From contig FMVK01000001.1 in NCBI GenBank assembly GCA_900102065.1, positions 248,001 through 312,000 on the forward strand: DNA of 64,000 bases. Direction: 5' to 3'. This document shows, piece after piece, positions 45,038 through 54,327 of this stretch. Within the stretch, counting starts at the first letter, position 1. The number at the start of each line of letters is the position of its first letter. The DNA comes from Lachnospiraceae bacterium XPB1003. GTDB lineage: Bacteria; Bacillota; Clostridia; Lachnospirales; Lachnospiraceae. The notes under the pieces are model-generated. The model saw only the letters and a program-made list of their open reading frames with translations, searched no databases and was not told where the DNA came from. The translations under genes were made by a program, and so were the position numbers.

Positions 45038-45086
45038 GGTCACTCCCTCATTTTTGACATACACGGGTATTTTAACATAAAGAATA

Positions 45087-45809
45087 TTATTTTACATCAT
45101 CGCCCGTTCGTCGCATTTCTTCTATATAGTGTACAGATTCGAGCTCACTGAGCTGCGCTGTGATCTCTGAATGTTTGATATGCTTCTTAAGATCTATTGT
45201 TATCACAACAGCGGTATCTTTATCCCGCAGCATAGCTTTCTTACTCTTTTCCAATGTAACGACATCGTAGTCATTATCATGAACGTAATCAAATACTCTC
45301 TGGAGTCCCTCTCCCTTATCAAGCTCCAGATAAACGCTCATCCTGGTCGCTCTTTCTTCCTGCATCTGTGATGCATGACTTAATGCGATCACGATAAATA
45401 TGATCACGACAAATCCGATGAGACTTCCCATGATATATCCCGAACCTATTGTTATTCCCAAAGCCGCAGCCGCCCAAAGGGTTGCAGCCGTTGTTATGCC
45501 GCGAACATAATTTCTCCCGGTCACCACAATAGTACCGACTCCCAAAAATCCGATACCGTTTAAAACCGCAGCCGGTATCCTGGCTGTATCCGTATTTCCG
45601 GTAGTCTCAAAAAGATAAAGGTTTGCAACTGTTGAAAGCGCTGCTCCCACACATACCAGGGCAAAAGTCCTGACACCGGCGGTCTGATTTTTCGAAGCCC
45701 GCTCCAGTCCTATAAGTCCTCCCAGGATAGTTGCGACAAGGAGTCTTATGATCACGCTTACAGGATTAAAACTTTCCAGATATGTGATACATTCTATGAT
45801 CGTATTCAT
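45087..45809 (-). CDS. MgtC/SapB family membrane protein
   Basis: 240 residues. Four or five helices carry the family signatures GGLIGLERASKNQTAGVRTFALVCVGAAL (read as two pieces near 32-60), GIGFLGVGTI and RGITTAATLWAAAALG. An ACT-like soluble domain follows (~155-240). Relatives support growth at low magnesium and in Salmonella inhibit the F-type ATPase. No Mg2+ riboswitch is seen upstream. Confidence 0.93.
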   Translation of the reverse strand: MNTIIECITYLESFNPVSVIIRLLVATILGGLIGLERASKNQTAGVRTFALVCVGAALSTVANLYLFETTGNTDTARIPAAVLNGIGFLGVGTIVVTGRNYVRGITTAATLWAAAALGITIGSGYIMGSLIGFVVIIFIVIALSHASQMQEERATRMSVYLELDKGEGLQRVFDYVHDNDYDVVTLEKSKKAMLRDKDTAVVITIDLKKHIKHSEITAQLSELESVHYIEEMRRTGDDVK

Positions 45810-45819
45810 ATGGCTCTCC

Positions 45820-45993
45820 TTACATCTGATGCTTAACTATCTGATATTCATTTCCCTGCTGGAAATAAGGACAGTCCCTGTTCTCACCGCGAAGAAATCT
45901 CTCCATATCATCCTGATCCAGCTCCATGGTGCAGGTATAACAGTCAAGTTCCTCGTCATATTCATAATTCATACACAGGTCACAGCGATCCAT
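45820..45993 (-). CDS. DUF6472 family small cysteine-rich protein
   Basis: 57 residues read from ATG 45991-45993 to TAA 45820-45822: MDRCDLCMNYEYDEEL at the start, CYTCTMELDQDDM in the middle and CPYFQQGNEYQIVKHQ at the end. Cysteines sit in CxxC, CxxC and single positions, suggesting a small metal-binding fold. The pattern matches the short DUF6472 proteins common in Lachnospiraceae and related Clostridia. Its function is unknown. The ribosome site is AGAGAGGA. It lies ten bases before mgtC. Confidence 0.85.
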   Translation of the reverse strand: MDRCDLCMNYEYDEELDCYTCTMELDQDDMERFLRGENRDCPYFQQGNEYQIVKHQM

Positions 45994-46057
45994 AATATCC
46001 TCTCTTCTATTTGATTCCTATGTGATTCTTATGCGACAGATTTTTTCAATAGTATTT

Positions 46058-46807
46058 TTATGCTATCGGTTCCTTTGCGGGAGTCCCGGCCTTACGGGGA
46101 TATTTTCCCGGAGTGGGTTTATCTTTTTTTACAACCGCAAAACACCTGAAATAATCTGTCTCTGGAAGTGTATACTCTTTTACTTCTTCAAGTTCTCCGC
46201 CAAGAACTTTTATCGCTTTGAGACTTTGTTCTTTCTCTTCACCCTTTGCAAATTCTCCCGATTTATATGCGATAAAATATCCGCCCTTTTTTACATAAGG
46301 AATACAGTATTCGGAAAGAGTAGACATGTTGGCTACTGCACGTGAAACGGCCAGATCAAAACTCTCTCTCATGGCCTTTGGTCCCGCAAAATCTTCCGCT
46401 CTTCCGTGAAGTGCGGTAATGTCCTGAAGCCCCAGCTCGCTTATCACTTCATTCAGAAAGTTTACTCTTTTTCCGAGAGAATCTAGCATGGTGACCTTAA
46501 GTTTCGGAAAAGCTATCTTAAGAGGAATTGCCGGGAATCCCGCACCGGTACCCACATCTATGATTTTAATACTTTCACCGGCAATTATTTTTTTTACGAT
46601 ACTGTTATCGTTTAAAAGTACCAGTCCCAGACTGTCGGCAAAATGCTTTACCGCCACATCGTTTTTTTCCGTGATGGCAGTAAGATTGATCTTCTCATTC
46701 CACTCTTTTAACAGCTCGTAATACTTTTCAAATCTGACGGACTGTTCATCATCCAATACTATATTTAATTTAGCAGCTTCTTTTTTGATAAGCTCTTTCA
46801 AGATCAC
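46058..46807 (-). CDS. rsmG: 16S rRNA (guanine527-N7)-methyltransferase
   Basis: 249 residues. NEKINLTAITEKNDVAVKHFADSL near 36-59 and the SAM motif DVGTGAGFPAIPLKIAFP near 81-98 identify RsmG (GidB). It methylates G527 of 16S rRNA; loss gives low-level streptomycin resistance in other bacteria. Its start overlaps the MATE stop by four bases. It is not next to mnmG here, unlike in many Firmicutes. Confidence 0.97.
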   Translation of the reverse strand: MILKELIKKEAAKLNIVLDDEQSVRFEKYYELLKEWNEKINLTAITEKNDVAVKHFADSLGLVLLNDNSIVKKIIAGESIKIIDVGTGAGFPAIPLKIAFPKLKVTMLDSLGKRVNFLNEVISELGLQDITALHGRAEDFAGPKAMRESFDLAVSRAVANMSTLSEYCIPYVKKGGYFIAYKSGEFAKGEEKEQSLKAIKVLGGELEEVKEYTLPETDYFRCFAVVKKDKPTPGKYPRKAGTPAKEPIA

Positions 46808-48201
46808 ACCTCTTCCATTTGCTTTGTTACTTTATTCATTACTTTTCTGAAGAATATCAAAGTAACTGTGAGAGAGCCTATCTCTGCAATGGGGAATGCA
46901 AACCATACAAGGTCCAGCTTACCGGTAAGAGACAAAAGCCATGCGGCGGGGATAAGTACGACCAGCTGTCTGCAGAGAGAAACTATAAGCGAATAGATAC
47001 TCTGTGAAAATGCCTGGAACACGGATCCCAATACTATGCAGACAGCCGCAATAGGGAAGTGTACCGCGATGATACGAAGCGCGGGAACACCTATCCTCAG
47101 CATGTCATCCGATGCGTCGAAGAGTTCTAAAAGAATATCCGGGATAAGCTCGAATACAAGTGTTCCGCATAACATGATACCCACTGCGAGACGAACGGTG
47201 AAAGAAAGAGTTTCCTTGATCCTTTCTTTATTCTTTGCTCCGTAGTTATATGCAAGTACGGGGATCGATCCGCCGTTTATACCGAATACCGGCATGAAGA
47301 AGAAGCTCTGTATCTTGAAATATGTCGCATATACTGTCTGCGCCGTCAGAGAAAATCCGTTCAATATGATATTCAGACAATATGTCATGACAGATCCGAT
47401 GGACATCATCAATATTGAAGGAACACCGACCTGATAGATCCTTCCGATGACATGTCTGTCGGGCTTTATCATTTCTATAAAAGAAAACTTTATCTCTTTA
47501 TTAAATTTGATATTTAAGAAAAATGCGAGGATTGATGCAACTACCTGTCCGCAAACGGTTGCATAAGCAGCACCCGCTATTCCAAGCTTCGGAGCACCGG
47601 CCAGACCGAAGATAAGAATGGGATCAAGGATGATATTGATGATGGCACCTGTCATCTGAGATGCCATACTGAGAATGGTACGACCTGTAGACTGAAGCAA
47701 TCTCTCAAATGTCATCTGTAAAAACATACCCAGGGAAAGCAGGCAGCATATAGTTCCGTAAGTTATGCCGCATTCTCTGACCAGCAGGGGATCAAGATCC
47801 TGTGCAAGTTCTTCGCCTTCCTTTGCAGTCTGGGAAAGGATGAAAGGCTCAACTATAAATTCGCTTAAAATCATGAATACCGCGCAGCTCAATACTGCGA
47901 GAAGTACACCGTTATTGGCAGCTTTGTTGGCTGTATCGTATTTCTTCTCACCGAGTGATTTTGAAAGCAGCGCATTTATACCTACACCGGTACCCATTGC
48001 AACTGAGATCATAAGATTCTGCAGAGGAAATACTATTCCTACAGCAGTCAGTGCTTCCATTGATAATCTTGAAACATAGATACTGTCTACTACATTATAA
48101 AGAGCCTGTACCAGCATTGATATCATCATGGGCACGGACATTGATACGATAAGCTTCTTTACGGGCATGGTGCCCATCTTGTTTTCTTTATTATCTTTCA
48201 T
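46804..48201 (-). CDS. MATE family efflux transporter
   Basis: 465 residues with twelve membrane helices in two repeats. The N-terminal opening PVKKLIVSMSVPMMISMLVQALYNVVDSIYVSRL (read in pieces) and ALTAVGIVFPLQNLM are MATE signatures. It exports cationic compounds using a Na+ or H+ gradient; the substrate is unknown. The ribosome site is AGGA, six bases before ATG. Confidence 0.95.
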   Translation of the reverse strand: MKDNKENKMGTMPVKKLIVSMSVPMMISMLVQALYNVVDSIYVSRLSMEALTAVGIVFPLQNLMISVAMGTGVGINALLSKSLGEKKYDTANKAANNGVLLAVLSCAVFMILSEFIVEPFILSQTAKEGEELAQDLDPLLVRECGITYGTICCLLSLGMFLQMTFERLLQSTGRTILSMASQMTGAIINIILDPILIFGLAGAPKLGIAGAAYATVCGQVVASILAFFLNIKFNKEIKFSFIEMIKPDRHVIGRIYQVGVPSILMMSIGSVMTYCLNIILNGFSLTAQTVYATYFKIQSFFFMPVFGINGGSIPVLAYNYGAKNKERIKETLSFTVRLAVGIMLCGTLVFELIPDILLELFDASDDMLRIGVPALRIIAVHFPIAAVCIVLGSVFQAFSQSIYSLIVSLCRQLVVLIPAAWLLSLTGKLDLVWFAFPIAEIGSLTVTLIFFRKVMNKVTKQMEEV

Positions 48202-48254
48202 CTTTTCCTGATCTTTCTATATATTATTTCCTGAACAATATCTTTCTCTTCAGA

Positions 48255-49727
48255 TCATGATCCGCTCAAGACAGTTAATTTCTCAAGCACTTTTATCAGA
48301 TATGAATATACTCTTTCCGTTGATGGAATACTGAGTCTTTCATCGAAAGTATGTATATCCTTTATATCCGGTCCGATGGAAACGGCATCTAACCCCTCTA
48401 TCTTGGAAGCAAGTATCCCGCATTCAAGCCCCGCATGTATGGCTTCAACCCTCGGTTCTCTGCCGTACACTTCTTTAAATGCGTCTTTCATCAATTCGCG
48501 AAGTGGCGAATCAACTCTGTATTTCCAACCCGGATATACTCCCGATACGGTTACAGTTCCATTTAAAAGCGCAGTCACACTTTTTAAAGTATTAATGACA
48601 TCTTCCTTTGCACTTGTCGTGTCGCTTCTTACCAAAAACTGCGCACACAGATTATCATCGTCCTTCTTCAGGATACCGAGATTAAGAGAAGTCTCAACAA
48701 GCCCCGGAATATTGTCATTCATCCTGATCACACCATTTGGTACTGAACACAGGAAAAGAGCCGCCTTACGTGAATCTCTACCCTTATCATCACTTTCTTT
48801 ACTTAACTCAAGATGTATCCGGATATCAGGATCCGTCACCGAATACTCTTCCTTTATCTCTGACGCAAGATAATTTATCCGATCCCTAACCTTACTTTCG
48901 TATACAGAAGGGGTAAAGATCGTCATCCTGCAATCCGTAGGAATGGCATTATCGGCGGTTCCGCCTTTTATCTCACCAAGCAGACACCTGCTCTCTGTTA
49001 CTTCATTTGCTGCCCATAGTAAACGTCCAGCTATCTTACAGGCGTTGGCCCTGTATTTATTTATCATTTCTCCGGAATGACCGCCTGTCAGACCCGAGAT
49101 GGTGATATCAGCTTTTATATCAAATTTTTCATTATCAACCGAGATATCCGTAAGCGGGATACGGCATGTTACCATCGCACCCCCTGCACATCCTACGGTA
49201 AATATTCCTTCTTCTTCAGAATCAATATTGATAAGAGTCTTTCCCTTAAAGCCCGAGGGATCGAAGCCGCTTGCTCCATCCATCCCGACCTCTTCACTGT
49301 CAGTGATCAATATCTCCAGAGGCGGATGGACCAGCGTATCATCTTCAAGAATTGCCAGAATATATGCAACCGCTATTCCGTCATCACCACCGAGACTGGT
49401 GCCTTTCGCACCTAAAAAATCTCCTTCGATAAATAGATCCAACCCTTCAGTTTGCATATCTTTTGTGATACCGGGAGCTTTTACCGCAACCATATCCATA
49501 TGACCCTGTAGTATCACCGGTGCACATTTTTCGCACCCTTTGGATGCACTCTTTTTTATGATCACATTTCCTGCACTATCGGAATTGCAGTCTAATTTTT
49601 TCTCTTTGGCAAAATCCAAAAGATATTTTCTGATACCGTCTGTATTACCCGAACCGTGGGGGATCTTTGCGATCTCTTCAAAATAGAAAAAAACTCTTTC
49701 GGGATTAAGTCCCGTTATAACGCTCAT
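48255..49727 (-). CDS. pepD: Aminoacyl-histidine dipeptidase (M20 family)
   Basis: 490 residues from the ATG at 49725-49727 (GAGG six bases upstream, MSVITGLNPERVFFYFEEI). An upstream in-frame start would overlap hypE. Metal and catalytic motifs are VILQGHMDMV, LGGDDGIAVAYILAIL, ITDSEEVGMDGA and HAGLECGIL. It is a cytoplasmic zinc dipeptidase. Its position after hypE is probably incidental. Confidence 0.93.
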   Translation of the reverse strand: MSVITGLNPERVFFYFEEIAKIPHGSGNTDGIRKYLLDFAKEKKLDCNSDSAGNVIIKKSASKGCEKCAPVILQGHMDMVAVKAPGITKDMQTEGLDLFIEGDFLGAKGTSLGGDDGIAVAYILAILEDDTLVHPPLEILITDSEEVGMDGASGFDPSGFKGKTLINIDSEEEGIFTVGCAGGAMVTCRIPLTDISVDNEKFDIKADITISGLTGGHSGEMINKYRANACKIAGRLLWAANEVTESRCLLGEIKGGTADNAIPTDCRMTIFTPSVYESKVRDRINYLASEIKEEYSVTDPDIRIHLELSKESDDKGRDSRKAALFLCSVPNGVIRMNDNIPGLVETSLNLGILKKDDDNLCAQFLVRSDTTSAKEDVINTLKSVTALLNGTVTVSGVYPGWKYRVDSPLRELMKDAFKEVYGREPRVEAIHAGLECGILASKIEGLDAVSIGPDIKDIHTFDERLSIPSTERVYSYLIKVLEKLTVLSGS

Positions 49728-49759
49728 ATCAATCCTCAATGCCATAGTAATTCCAAAAA

Positions 49760-50761
49760 TTAACATATACGCGGCAGTCCTTCGCCGCGAAGGATATCGA
49801 GACTTCTCTCACCGCCAAGCTTCGTACGCATTATGAGCTTACCGGTCCTGTTCTCATCCTTTTTTACTTCACCGATCACTGCAGCATTTTCTCCATATCT
49901 GCTGCCCCTTATGATCTCCAATGCTTTATCGGCAAATTCTCCGGGAACGGTGACGACCATCTTTCCCTCATTTCCCATATATACGGGATCGATACCCGTA
50001 AGTCTTGCAAATTCTCTTACGGAGTGTGCTATAGGGATCATCTCTTCATTAATATAAAATACTGTATTGCTGCTTTGTGCCAGCTCTTTAAGTACCGTCC
50101 CAAGACCGCCTCTGGTGATATCCCTCATGGTATGAATGGGTATTCCCGAAGCCAAAAGACGGGATGTCATCTCGGTTAACGGAGCATTATCGCTCTTAAT
50201 ATCCGTATCTATCTCCAGACGGTGGGCCATTATGGTCGCATGATGATCGCCCATCGTGCCGGAAACAATTATCTCATCCCCGTCTGCGGAATTTAAAGCC
50301 GAGATATCCTTATCCCCGTCAGGGAAAAGTCCCACTCCTGCGGTGTTGATATATAAGCCTCCGTGGCCTTCCACCACCTTGGTATCTCCCGCAACTACGC
50401 ATACACCGGCTTCTTTTGCCGTCTCTGCAAGAGATGCGACACATTTTTTCAGAGTATCTGTCTCCAGCCCTTCTTCAAGAATGAAACCGCATGTAATATA
50501 TTTCGGAACAGCACCTCTCATCAGGAGATCATTAACTGTACCGCATACACAAAGTCTGCCTATATCTCCTCCATTGAAGATAAGGGGTGTAACCACAAAA
50601 CTGTCAGTTGTCATGGCGATCTTTTTGCTGCCATCCACTACTGCGCTGTCTTCCATGGCCAGCAGCGTTTCATTGGAAAATGCAGGTGCAAAAATCTCAT
50701 CTATCAGTTCACCGGTGGCACTTCCGCCGCTTCCGTGAGCCATAGTTATCACATCAGACAT
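49760..50761 (-). CDS. hypE: Hydrogenase maturation protein HypE
   Basis: 333 residues. It opens with AHGSGGSATGELIDEIF and has the PurM-like ATP-binding domain (VVAGDTKVVEGHGG, DITRGGLGTVLKELA). It ends in PRIC, where the terminal Cys is carbamoylated by HypF and dehydrated to the cyanide ligand of the NiFe site. It has its own promoter and lies beyond the terminator of the ech-hypCD operon. hypF is not in the window. Confidence 0.97.
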   Translation of the reverse strand: MSDVITMAHGSGGSATGELIDEIFAPAFSNETLLAMEDSAVVDGSKKIAMTTDSFVVTPLIFNGGDIGRLCVCGTVNDLLMRGAVPKYITCGFILEEGLETDTLKKCVASLAETAKEAGVCVVAGDTKVVEGHGGLYINTAGVGLFPDGDKDISALNSADGDEIIVSGTMGDHHATIMAHRLEIDTDIKSDNAPLTEMTSRLLASGIPIHTMRDITRGGLGTVLKELAQSSNTVFYINEEMIPIAHSVREFARLTGIDPVYMGNEGKMVVTVPGEFADKALEIIRGSRYGENAAVIGEVKKDENRTGKLIMRTKLGGERSLDILRGEGLPRIC

Positions 50762-50797
50762 TATTCTTCCTCTTTCTGAAAATGATCATAATGACTA

Positions 50798-50826
50798 ATT
50801 TTACTTTTTTTAAGGCTTTCGTGCAA
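50798..50826 (-). promoter_or_regulatory. Candidate promoter for hypE
   Basis: On the minus strand TTGCAC (50821-50826) and TAAAAT (50798-50803) are 17 bases apart, about 40 bases before the hypE ATG. The -10 is good and the -35 mediocre. Confidence 0.45.
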
Positions 50827-50834
50827 ATCCGGCG

Positions 50835-50868
50835 TTAAAAAAAGACCACGGCGGGAAACCGTGGTCTT
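50835..50868 (-). terminator. Rho-independent terminator after hypD
   Basis: A perfect ten-base stem AAGACCACGG/CCGTGGTCTT with a seven-base loop is followed on the minus strand by seven Ts. It ends the ech-hypC-hypD transcript ahead of hypE. The bases 50869-50981 hold no gene that I can see. Confidence 0.9.
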
Positions 50869-50981
50869 AGGTGAGGGGGGAGATAGTAATGTGTTGCTCA
50901 CACTATCTATGCTCACATCATAAAACGATTTTGTGTATTTTTTTTGTCCATTTTGTGAAATTCAGCACAAAACTTTGTTTT

Positions 50982-52019
50982 TTATCCCATACAAAATCTT
51001 GTATTACAGCTTCCCTCCGGACTGACCATGCAGGCCCCTTGGGGATTTCCCGGATTACAGATCTTTCCGAACAACGGGCACTCTTCCGGAGATATCAGTC
51101 CCATGATCACTTTGTCGCAGCTGCAGGCTTTATTTTTCTTCTCATCATATTCAAGACCTGCACTTCCTGCATCATATCTTGAAAACTCAGGCCTTATCAA
51201 CCGTCCCGAGCCGGTTACATTGCCTATACCTCTCCATGATGCATCTGCTTTTGTAAAATATTTTTCTACCAGGGCCTGAGCTTTTTCATTTCCTTCATAT
51301 GAAACAACCGAAGGATAGTTGTTTATTACTTTTCCCTCTCCCTTATTTTGGACTAATAAGTATATGGTTCTTAACAGATCCTCACCTTCAAATCCCGAAA
51401 CCACAAAAGGGAGATGGTATTTTTGTGCTGCGGGTTCAAAGATTCTGCTTCCTGTAACAACGCACACGTGCCCCGGCGCAATAAATGCGTTTATCTTTGC
51501 TCCGCCCGAACAAAGAACATCCACTACTTCCGGCATTGTTTTAAGTGCCGTCAGCAGCTTAACATTTTCAATCTTTTCTTTTACAAGTGTATCCAAAAGA
51601 AGTGCATAAACCGGCGTAGTCGTTTCAAATCCTATGGCGGCAAAAACAAATTTATTATCAGGTGAATCTTTGGCTATTCCGATGATATCCATTGGAGAAT
51701 AAACCATCTTCACCTTTGCGCCGCGTCCCTGAGCTTCTCTTAAGGACTCCCTGCTTCCGGGAACTCTGAGCAGATCTCCGAATGTAACTACCGTTGTATC
51801 ACTTTCGAGCGATAATTCTATAAGCCTGTCAATATAGGCACTGGGAGTTACACATACAGGACAGCCGGGACCTGATATCAGACAGATCTTTTCGGAGAGC
51901 ATTGCTTCGATACCGTTCTTTGCAATGGCTCCGGTATGGCTCCCGCATATCTCCATTATCCGGATCTCTTCCCCGTCATATTCTTTAAGAAAACTTATTA
52001 TTTCCTTCAGATCCTTCAT
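50982..52019 (-). CDS. hypD: Hydrogenase maturation protein HypD
   Basis: 345 residues. CGSHTGAIAKNGIEAML near 25-41 holds the catalytic Cys/His, GPGCPVCVTP near 52-61 is conserved, and the C-terminal cluster motif (CSCDKVIMGLISPEECPLFG, then CNPGNPQGACMVSPEGSC) binds 4Fe-4S. With HypC it assembles the Fe(CN)2CO unit. The start overlaps the hypC stop by four bases. Confidence 0.97.
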   Translation of the reverse strand: MKDLKEIISFLKEYDGEEIRIMEICGSHTGAIAKNGIEAMLSEKICLISGPGCPVCVTPSAYIDRLIELSLESDTTVVTFGDLLRVPGSRESLREAQGRGAKVKMVYSPMDIIGIAKDSPDNKFVFAAIGFETTTPVYALLLDTLVKEKIENVKLLTALKTMPEVVDVLCSGGAKINAFIAPGHVCVVTGSRIFEPAAQKYHLPFVVSGFEGEDLLRTIYLLVQNKGEGKVINNYPSVVSYEGNEKAQALVEKYFTKADASWRGIGNVTGSGRLIRPEFSRYDAGSAGLEYDEKKNKACSCDKVIMGLISPEECPLFGKICNPGNPQGACMVSPEGSCNTRFCMG

Positions 52020-52246
52020 GCTTCTTCCGTTTCGTTTTCAATCTCGTTTGCAAGGGCTACCCATTCTTCATACTGCTCATCTGATACCTTTTGCAATATG
52101 CATCCTGCATGGACTAAAACTCTGTCTCCAACCTTAACATCGGCAAGTCCCATCCTTGCATTGATCCTGCTTCCTCTGAAATCAACGCTCGCATTATTTT
52201 TTTCGCTGTCTATAGAAAGGATCTTTCCTGTATTTGCGACACACAT
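52016..52246 (-). CDS. hypC: Hydrogenase maturation chaperone HypC
   Basis: 76 residues. It opens MCVANTGKIL, where Cys2 carries the iron unit, and has the OB-fold segment VKVGDRVLVHAGCILQKV. It partners HypD and delivers iron to the large subunit EchE. It follows echF after a hairpin. Confidence 0.95.
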   Translation of the reverse strand: MCVANTGKILSIDSEKNNASVDFRGSRINARMGLADVKVGDRVLVHAGCILQKVSDEQYEEWVALANEIENETEEA

Positions 52247-52281
52247 ATTTTATCCTCTGCTGTTTTACCTTTGTTATACAA

Positions 52282-52308
52282 AACTGCCGGGATAAAAACC
52301 CCGGCAGT
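52282..52308 (-). terminator. Hairpin between echF and hypC
   Basis: ACTGCCGGG pairs with CCCGGCAGT and is followed by TTTTG on the minus strand. With a short T run it probably attenuates rather than stops transcription, giving less maturation factor than enzyme. This ratio effect is inference. Confidence 0.6.
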
Positions 52309-52321
52309 CTTCCTGATAAGA

Positions 52322-52792
52322 TCAGTTATCCTTTTTTTCACCGGCTGCAGCAGCTGCTGCTTCTGCGGCTTTCTTAGCTTCCATGGCTTTCTTGGCCTCT
52401 GCGGCTTTCTTAGCCATTTCTTCACGTTTTCTTGCTTCCTCTGCAAGAACCTCCGGAGACTTTGTATAGGTTACTTCACCCTTTTCTCCACCGGGTTCCT
52501 GATATCCGGCAACCATCGTGAGGCACTTCTTGGGACATTTCTCTACACAGAAACCGCAGGCGATGCAGTCAAATCTGTTTATTGTCCATGTACCTTTTAT
52601 CTTGTCGATAGAAAGAGTTCCGCAGGGACAAGCTCTGGTACACATACCGCAGCTTATGCACTGATCGATATCGATCTCAATATGTCCCCTTGTACGTTCC
52701 TTATATTCCGCAGGCTCTGCCGGATAAGATGTGGTTACGGGCTTTGAAAAGAGATTCTTGAGCGCCGTTCCCGCAAAAGTCATTACTCCCAT
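52322..52792 (-). CDS. echF: Ech hydrogenase subunit F (NuoI-like two-cluster ferredoxin)
   Basis: 156 residues. Two 4Fe-4S motifs are present: CISCGMCTRACPCG near 41-54 and CIACGFCVEKCPKK near 75-88. The last ~40 residues are almost only Ala, Lys and Glu, a helical or coiled-coil tail that I do not recall in other EchF proteins. It passes electrons from ferredoxin to EchC. It lies 28 bases after echE. Confidence 0.93.
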   Translation of the reverse strand: MGVMTFAGTALKNLFSKPVTTSYPAEPAEYKERTRGHIEIDIDQCISCGMCTRACPCGTLSIDKIKGTWTINRFDCIACGFCVEKCPKKCLTMVAGYQEPGGEKGEVTYTKSPEVLAEEARKREEMAKKAAEAKKAMEAKKAAEAAAAAAGEKKDN

Positions 52793-52820
52793 TTTTATTC
52801 CTCCATATCTCTGCTATCGA

Positions 52821-53900
52821 TTATCTTTCCGTGCAGCTGATGCAGGGATCGATCGTAACAACGAGAATTCCGATATCAGCATAGTCAGCGCCCTTAAGTA
52901 CTTCGCATAATCCCGCAAGATTTGCAAACGTCGGAGTTCTGACTCTCATTCTGTCCAGGTTAGGAGTACCGTTACCGCGAACGTAGTAATCAGCTTCTCC
53001 TCTGGGTTGCTCGATACGCATAAAGTACTCACCATCCGGATTGCCCTTTACTACAGCGGCAAGCTCTCCGTCAGGGATCTTGGCAATTGCCTGTCTGATA
53101 AGATCTATGGACTGGAAGATCTCACCGATACGTACTTCACATCTTCCGTAGCAGTCTCCGTCATTGCTGATGATGGGCTCCATATCCAGATCTCCGTATG
53201 CTGCATATCCGCGCATACGCATATCTGTTGCGATTCCGCTTGCTCTTGCGAAGGGACCCGCACATCCGAGAGCCTTAGCCTGCTCCTTAGTGAGAACACC
53301 AACACCCTTCATTCTGGACTGTACAGAATAGTCGTTCATGAAAGTCTTCTTTAAGACTTTTGTCTCAGCCTCAACAAAATCAAGGGTTTCGAGGATCATC
53401 TTCTGCATTTCGGGAGTGATATCTTTTAATACTCCACCCACTTTATTAACAGAGAAGATTACTCTTCCACCTGTGGTAAGTTCAATTGCATCAAGAACTT
53501 TTTCACGTACTCTCCAGCACTGATAGAACAGGTTCTCAAATCCGAAAGCATCTGCCATGAGACCTGCCCACAGGAGATGGCTATGAAGTCTTGATAACTC
53601 AAACCAGATCGTACGGAGATACTTTGCTCTGTCAGGCACTTCAACATTCATGATATGCTCAACAGTTTCGCAGTAACCGTATCCATGACCGAAGCTGCAA
53701 ATTCCGCAGATTCTCTCGGCTACATATGCCATCTGATTGAAATCTCTCTTATCGGTAAGACTTTCAAGTCCTCTATGGATAAATCCGATAGAAGGGATAG
53801 CTTCAACGATTTTTTCATCCTCGATCACAAGATCAAGATGTATAGGCTCCGGCAGCACCGGGTGCTGGGGACCGTAAGGGATCACACTTCTTTTACTCAT
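52821..53900 (-). CDS. echE: Ech hydrogenase large subunit E ([NiFe] site)
   Basis: 359 residues. The nickel ligands are RICGIC near 62-67 and DPCISC near 351-356. NuoD-like blocks (FIHRGLESL, ELSRLHSHLLW, QPRGEADYYV) mark a group 4 enzyme. The protein ends CTER-stop, exactly at the residue where maturation proteases cut longer relatives, so no C-terminal extension is present. The start overlaps the echD stop by four bases. It is the catalytic subunit of an energy-converting hydrogenase linked to ferredoxin. Confidence 0.96.
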   Translation of the reverse strand: MSKRSVIPYGPQHPVLPEPIHLDLVIEDEKIVEAIPSIGFIHRGLESLTDKRDFNQMAYVAERICGICSFGHGYGYCETVEHIMNVEVPDRAKYLRTIWFELSRLHSHLLWAGLMADAFGFENLFYQCWRVREKVLDAIELTTGGRVIFSVNKVGGVLKDITPEMQKMILETLDFVEAETKVLKKTFMNDYSVQSRMKGVGVLTKEQAKALGCAGPFARASGIATDMRMRGYAAYGDLDMEPIISNDGDCYGRCEVRIGEIFQSIDLIRQAIAKIPDGELAAVVKGNPDGEYFMRIEQPRGEADYYVRGNGTPNLDRMRVRTPTFANLAGLCEVLKGADYADIGILVVTIDPCISCTER

Positions 53901-54322
53901 TTTGCCTCGCCCTCCTTCTTCGGAACGAACGGAGTATCTTCATTTATCCTGTATAACTTGTTGTGGTAATCAGGATCTATTACTTTGATATTTGCTCCGA
54001 ACAGCTCTCTCATTTCATTCTCATAGAAAGCAGCATAGGGATAGATCCCGCTGATGCTTGCAACTTCCGCATCACGTCCGCATCCTTCCTTAACTGTTTC
54101 TCCTTCGGCTGCCTTATCGGAAAGCTCGATACGGAGATTGAATATATCATAGGTTGTATCATCAACAAAAGAGTAGGAGAGTTCCAGTCTCTCTTCCTTT
54201 TTAACCCAAGCAGCACATGCCTGAGAAAGTCTGAGTCCTTTCTCTTTCATTTCCATAGCCTTGATGGGAAGCTCGGCCGGTGTGATCTTTATTATTTCAT
54301 TTTTTCCTTCTGTAGCATTCAT
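53897..54322 (-). CDS. echD: Ech hydrogenase subunit D (NuoC-like)
   Basis: 141 residues. RLELSYSFVDDTTYDIFNLRIEL near 46-68, ASISGIYPYAAFYENEMRELFG near 90-111 and the DPDYHNKLY stretch match the 30-kDa NuoC family. It is a soluble linker between small and large subunits. It begins five bases after echC. Confidence 0.92.
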   Translation of the reverse strand: MNATEGKNEIIKITPAELPIKAMEMKEKGLRLSQACAAWVKKEERLELSYSFVDDTTYDIFNLRIELSDKAAEGETVKEGCGRDAEVASISGIYPYAAFYENEMRELFGANIKVIDPDYHNKLYRINEDTPFVPKKEGEAK

Positions 54323-54327
54323 CCGGT

